Positions 34,639 through 36,727 of a stretch of 36,727 bases of DNA are shown here, in pieces. Location: assembly GCA_937896895.1 (NCBI GenBank), contig CALBNV010000097.1:1-36727 (forward strand), in the 5' to 3' direction. The DNA is from an uncultured Bacteroidales bacterium (GTDB lineage: Bacteria; Bacteroidota; Bacteroidia; Bacteroidales; F082). The translations under genes were made by a program, and so were the position numbers. The first letter of the stretch is position 1; every line of letters starts with the position of its first letter. The notes under the pieces were generated by a model. It was not told where the DNA came from, searched no databases, and saw only the letters and a program-made list of their open reading frames with translations.

Positions 34639-35406
34639 TTATTTTGAAGCCTGTTCGCAGATGCTCACGAAGTCTTCGGCCTTGAGTGACGCGCCGCCGA
34701 TGAGACCGCCGTCAACGTCAGGCTGTGCGAAGAGTTCGGAGGCGTTCTTTGCGTTGCAGCTTCCGCCGTAGAGTATATGTAATTGACTTGCAACGTCTTC
34801 GCCGTATTTCTCCTTTGCCAGTCCGCGGATGAAGGCGTGTACTTCCTGTGCCTGCGCCGGGGTCGCGGTCTTGCCTGTCCCGATGGCCCAGACGGGTTCG
34901 TAGGCGATGACGACGTTTTCAAAATCAGCGGCGTCGAGATGGAACAGACCCTCTTCGACCTGTCTGCGGATGACATCGAAATGTATGCCTTTCTCTCTTT
35001 CCTCAAGCACTTCGCCGACGCAGAAGATCGGCACGATCTCGTATTTGAGGGCCTGGTTGACTTTCTGCGCGAGAGTCGCGTTGTCTTCGTTGAAGTACTT
35101 GCGGCGTTCGCTGTGGCCGATGATACAGCAGCTTACGCCGATGGAGTCGAGCATCTTGGCGGAGACTTCGCCGGTGTAAGCGCCTGAATCAAAAGCAGAT
35201 ACGTTCTGTGCGCCGACTTCAAACAGTTCGTGTTCCGTAGCCTCATCGGTTGCGAGTTCGAGATACGGGAAAGGCGGGCATATTATCACCTCGCATGAAG
35301 GCTGTTTGTCATCCAAAAGGTTTTCAAGGTCTTCGATAAGCATCTGTGCCTCATCGAAATCGAGGTTCATTTTCCAGTTTCCTGCTACTATTTTGTTTCT
35401 TTTCAT
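34639..35406 (-). CDS. tpiA: Triosephosphate isomerase
   Basis: 255 residues, standard length. GNWKMN with the active-site Lys12 is at the start, the catalytic His lies in CIIGHSERR, the catalytic Glu in AYEPVWAIGTGK (loop 6 included), and the phosphate-binding YGGS and GGLIGGASL follow. It interconverts dihydroxyacetone phosphate and glyceraldehyde 3-phosphate. It is the first gene of the tpiA-prmA-(1180-residue protein)-dnaN leftward series. No convincing -7 box is visible in the 35 bases upstream. Confidence 0.98.
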   Translation of the reverse strand: MKRNKIVAGNWKMNLDFDEAQMLIEDLENLLDDKQPSCEVIICPPFPYLELATDEATEHELFEVGAQNVSAFDSGAYTGEVSAKMLDSIGVSCCIIGHSERRKYFNEDNATLAQKVNQALKYEIVPIFCVGEVLEEREKGIHFDVIRRQVEEGLFHLDAADFENVVIAYEPVWAIGTGKTATPAQAQEVHAFIRGLAKEKYGEDVASQLHILYGGSCNAKNASELFAQPDVDGGLIGGASLKAEDFVSICEQASK

Positions 35407-35441
35407 GGTATTATGATTTAGTTTGATTCAAGAGTTATTAT

Positions 35442-35603
35442 TCATAGATAGTTTTTAGCCGGAACATGACGAATGACATTGTCCTTTCCGCAGACAACAA
35501 TATCTTCACCGTTTCTGGCTTTCTCTTCGAGCATCTCCCGCTCGGCGATTTTAAGGCCAATTACAATCTTTTTTATCATTTCATTATGTTCTTCTGTTGA
35601 CAT
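35442..35603 (-). CDS. 53-residue protein, overlapping partner of the zeta-like kinase
   Basis: 53 residues from the ATG at 35603 (MSTEEHNEMIKKIVIGLKIA). The frame is open further upstream to 35672, but that part lies inside the kinase gene and has no sensible composition. The N-terminal two thirds is an amphipathic helix (IVIGLKIAEREMLEEKARNG), and the C-terminus (DIVVCGKDNVIRHVPAKNYL) is beta-like. It overlaps the kinase gene by 20 bases, so the two are translationally coupled. It is in the position of an antitoxin, downstream of the toxin; this role is inferred. No known domain is recognised. Confidence 0.6.
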   Translation of the reverse strand: MSTEEHNEMIKKIVIGLKIAEREMLEEKARNGEDIVVCGKDNVIRHVPAKNYL

Positions 35604-36171
35604 AACCCAATATTTTTGTATAACAATCTTTATCTTCAACACTTGTGATTTGGTTCTTGCCTCCCACTGCAATTATTGTTCTCGGAGTGTCACTATTATC
35701 CACCAAAATCCACGTATCCACTATTGGCATATAGACATCAAAAAGATTATTCAATCCAGCCCAATATTTTCTAACAATGACATCATGTGGAACATCATGT
35801 CCGCCCATCGAAACTCTTTTCATAACACGTTCAATCGCCTGCTCCGGCGATTTAATCCAGAAATACAACAACGTGACGTCATATCCTTTCTGATGAGCAG
35901 TTTCCACTAATTTGAAATATGAGCGTGCTGACAATGTTGTTTCTATTGAAAAACTCTCTTCTTTTTGCAGCAGTTCACCAATACGTTTTAACATAAGTTT
36001 TCCTGCTTCTATTGCCATTCCTGATGGGTTAAATGGAGAAAGGCCGCGTGCTATTTCATCAGCATTGACAAATTCCTTGCAATGCAAAATCTTCGGCAAC
36101 ACCGTATATGATGCCGTGGTTTTTCCTGCGCCGTTGGGGCCGCTTATGATATATAAATTTTTCTCTCCCAT
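35584..36171 (-). CDS. Zeta-toxin-like P-loop kinase
   Basis: 195 residues. Walker A GPNGAGKT is at 11-18. It is followed by the zeta-family segment FVNADEIARGLSPFNP (34-49), the catalytic/substrate loop SIETTLSARSYF, LLYFWIKSPEQAIERV with basic residues of a lid region (RVMKRV), and HDVPHDVIVRKYWAGL. These agree with the bacterial zeta-toxin/AAA_33 family, whose studied members phosphorylate UDP-sugars; others have other small-molecule or protein substrates. It is shorter than classical plasmid zeta toxins. The ATG follows a -7 box by seven bases, so the transcript is near-leaderless. The next gene downstream overlaps it by 20 bases. Confidence 0.8.
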   Translation of the reverse strand: MGEKNLYIISGPNGAGKTTASYTVLPKILHCKEFVNADEIARGLSPFNPSGMAIEAGKLMLKRIGELLQKEESFSIETTLSARSYFKLVETAHQKGYDVTLLYFWIKSPEQAIERVMKRVSMGGHDVPHDVIVRKYWAGLNNLFDVYMPIVDTWILVDNSDTPRTIIAVGGKNQITSVEDKDCYTKILGYVNRRT

Positions 36172-36178
36172 AACGGCG

Positions 36179-36186
36179 CAAAGATA
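36179..36186 (-). promoter_or_regulatory. -7 box (TATCTTTG) of the zeta-like kinase gene
   Basis: The minus strand reads TATCTTTGCGCCGTTATG, so seven bases separate a perfect TAnnTTTG from the start codon. The expected transcription start is within about two bases of the ATG. Confidence 0.6.
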
Positions 36187-36359
36187 GTAAAATATTAGCG
36201 ATTGGCAGAATTATTTTTATCACAATTTTGCTTTTATTTTCAGCTTTGTCTATTCGCACCAAGCATGGTACGCCGCACCCGCAAAATGGCATTGTATTAT
36301 GGTCTGTTCCAGTAAATTATTTGGATGCGCCAGCCAACTTCACTCTCAACTCTCCAAAC

Positions 36360-36727
36360 TCAAACCACCTCCCACTCGTCGATATTCTTCTTTTCGCTCG
36401 AAAAACCAACACCGATTTTAAACAGTTTTCTGCTGTCAGCCGCGTAAGGCTCGGCATAGCCTTTGTCGTCAATCTGCTTCAACGCTTCGGCAGCTGTGCC
36501 GTCAAGCTTGAACTCGAAGATGTAAACGTAGTCGGCGGTTTCGACGATGATGTCGGCTCTTCCGCGCGAGTTCGCTTTTTCAGTTAAGGTCGTGTAGCAG
36601 GATAAAAGTCTGAATATCAGGTATAAAGTGTAATGGTAGTGGCTCTCGTAGCTCCACGCGCGTTCCTGATAATTCGCGTCGTAAGGGATTGAAGCCATGA
36701 AAGCCGACAGTTCGTCGCGGAGGTCGT
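36360..36727 (-). CDS. C-terminal part of AAA-ATPase-like protein, PD-(D/E)XK domain (5' partial)
   Basis: The frame is open to the right edge of the window; the visible protein begins DLRDELSAFMASIPYD, so the start is outside. The 122 visible residues carry the PD-(D/E)XK core GRADIIVETADYVYIFEFKL (D, then E.K) and the terminal AEPYAADSRKLFKIGVGFSS. This is the C-terminal nuclease-like domain (DUF1703) that follows an AAA-ATPase-like domain in a large Bacteroidetes family. Function is unknown. The 172 bases between it and the zeta-like gene hold no recognisable gene. Confidence 0.8.
   Translation of the reverse strand, partial: DLRDELSAFMASIPYDANYQERAWSYESHYHYTLYLIFRLLSCYTTLTEKANSRGRADIIVETADYVYIFEFKLDGTAAEALKQIDDKGYAEPYAADSRKLFKIGVGFSSEKKNIDEWEVV

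Noticed and set aside
36187..36359. Possible small gene between the zeta-like kinase and the right-end gene
   Set aside because: Frames are short, lack promoters and show no recognisable product.

Overview
The window looks like a chromosome segment of a member of the order Bacteroidales. The clues are promoters of the Bacteroidetes form (TAnnTTTG in place of a -10 box) ahead of many genes, very little Shine-Dalgarno sequence, a type IX secretion sorting-domain remnant, a FISUMP-domain lipoprotein, a Porin_10-like outer-membrane protein, and ppdK and pckA as carbon-node enzymes. The genus cannot be read from the sequence.

Layout. 1-4586: the 3' end of an outer-membrane-barrel-like gene, a repeat-containing lipoprotein with a FISUMP domain whose 3' end has the codon pattern of a diversity-generating-retroelement target, and a putative porin. 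4591-9836: a TerB/DnaJ membrane co-chaperone, a decayed type IX cargo gene, and a two-gene operon (sensor-MFS fusion, then a MalY/PatB C-S lyase). 9837-13132: an intergenic region with a possible small RNA or tiny ORF, then ppdK and its terminator. 13138-14988: an intact AAA/DUF4143 ATPase and the stump of a second one, each associated with short repeats.

15081-26275 is the accessory core, an expanded type I restriction-modification locus: hsdM, a broken hsdS start, a DUF1016 nuclease, hsdS, an AT-rich three-gene cassette, an AlbA_2/Schlafen-like GHKL/winged-helix protein, and hsdR. The cassette (19466-21455) encodes a STAS-like/GHKL ATPase with a very basic N-terminal tail, a DUF4325 STAS-like protein and a two-TM membrane protein with a coiled-coil-like cytoplasmic part. 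The modules resemble a partner-switching circuit wired to a membrane effector. This is the best candidate here for an undescribed, probably anti-phage, system.

26320-36727 returns to housekeeping: a lipid A acyltransferase, pckA, then a leftward cluster of tpiA, prmA, a 1180-residue exported protein of unknown function and dnaN. A zeta-toxin-like kinase with a tiny overlapping partner gene and the C-terminal part of an AAA-ATPase/PD-(D/E)XK protein close the window.

Limits: family assignments come from motif reading without database searches, and promoter, RNA and terminator calls are by eye.
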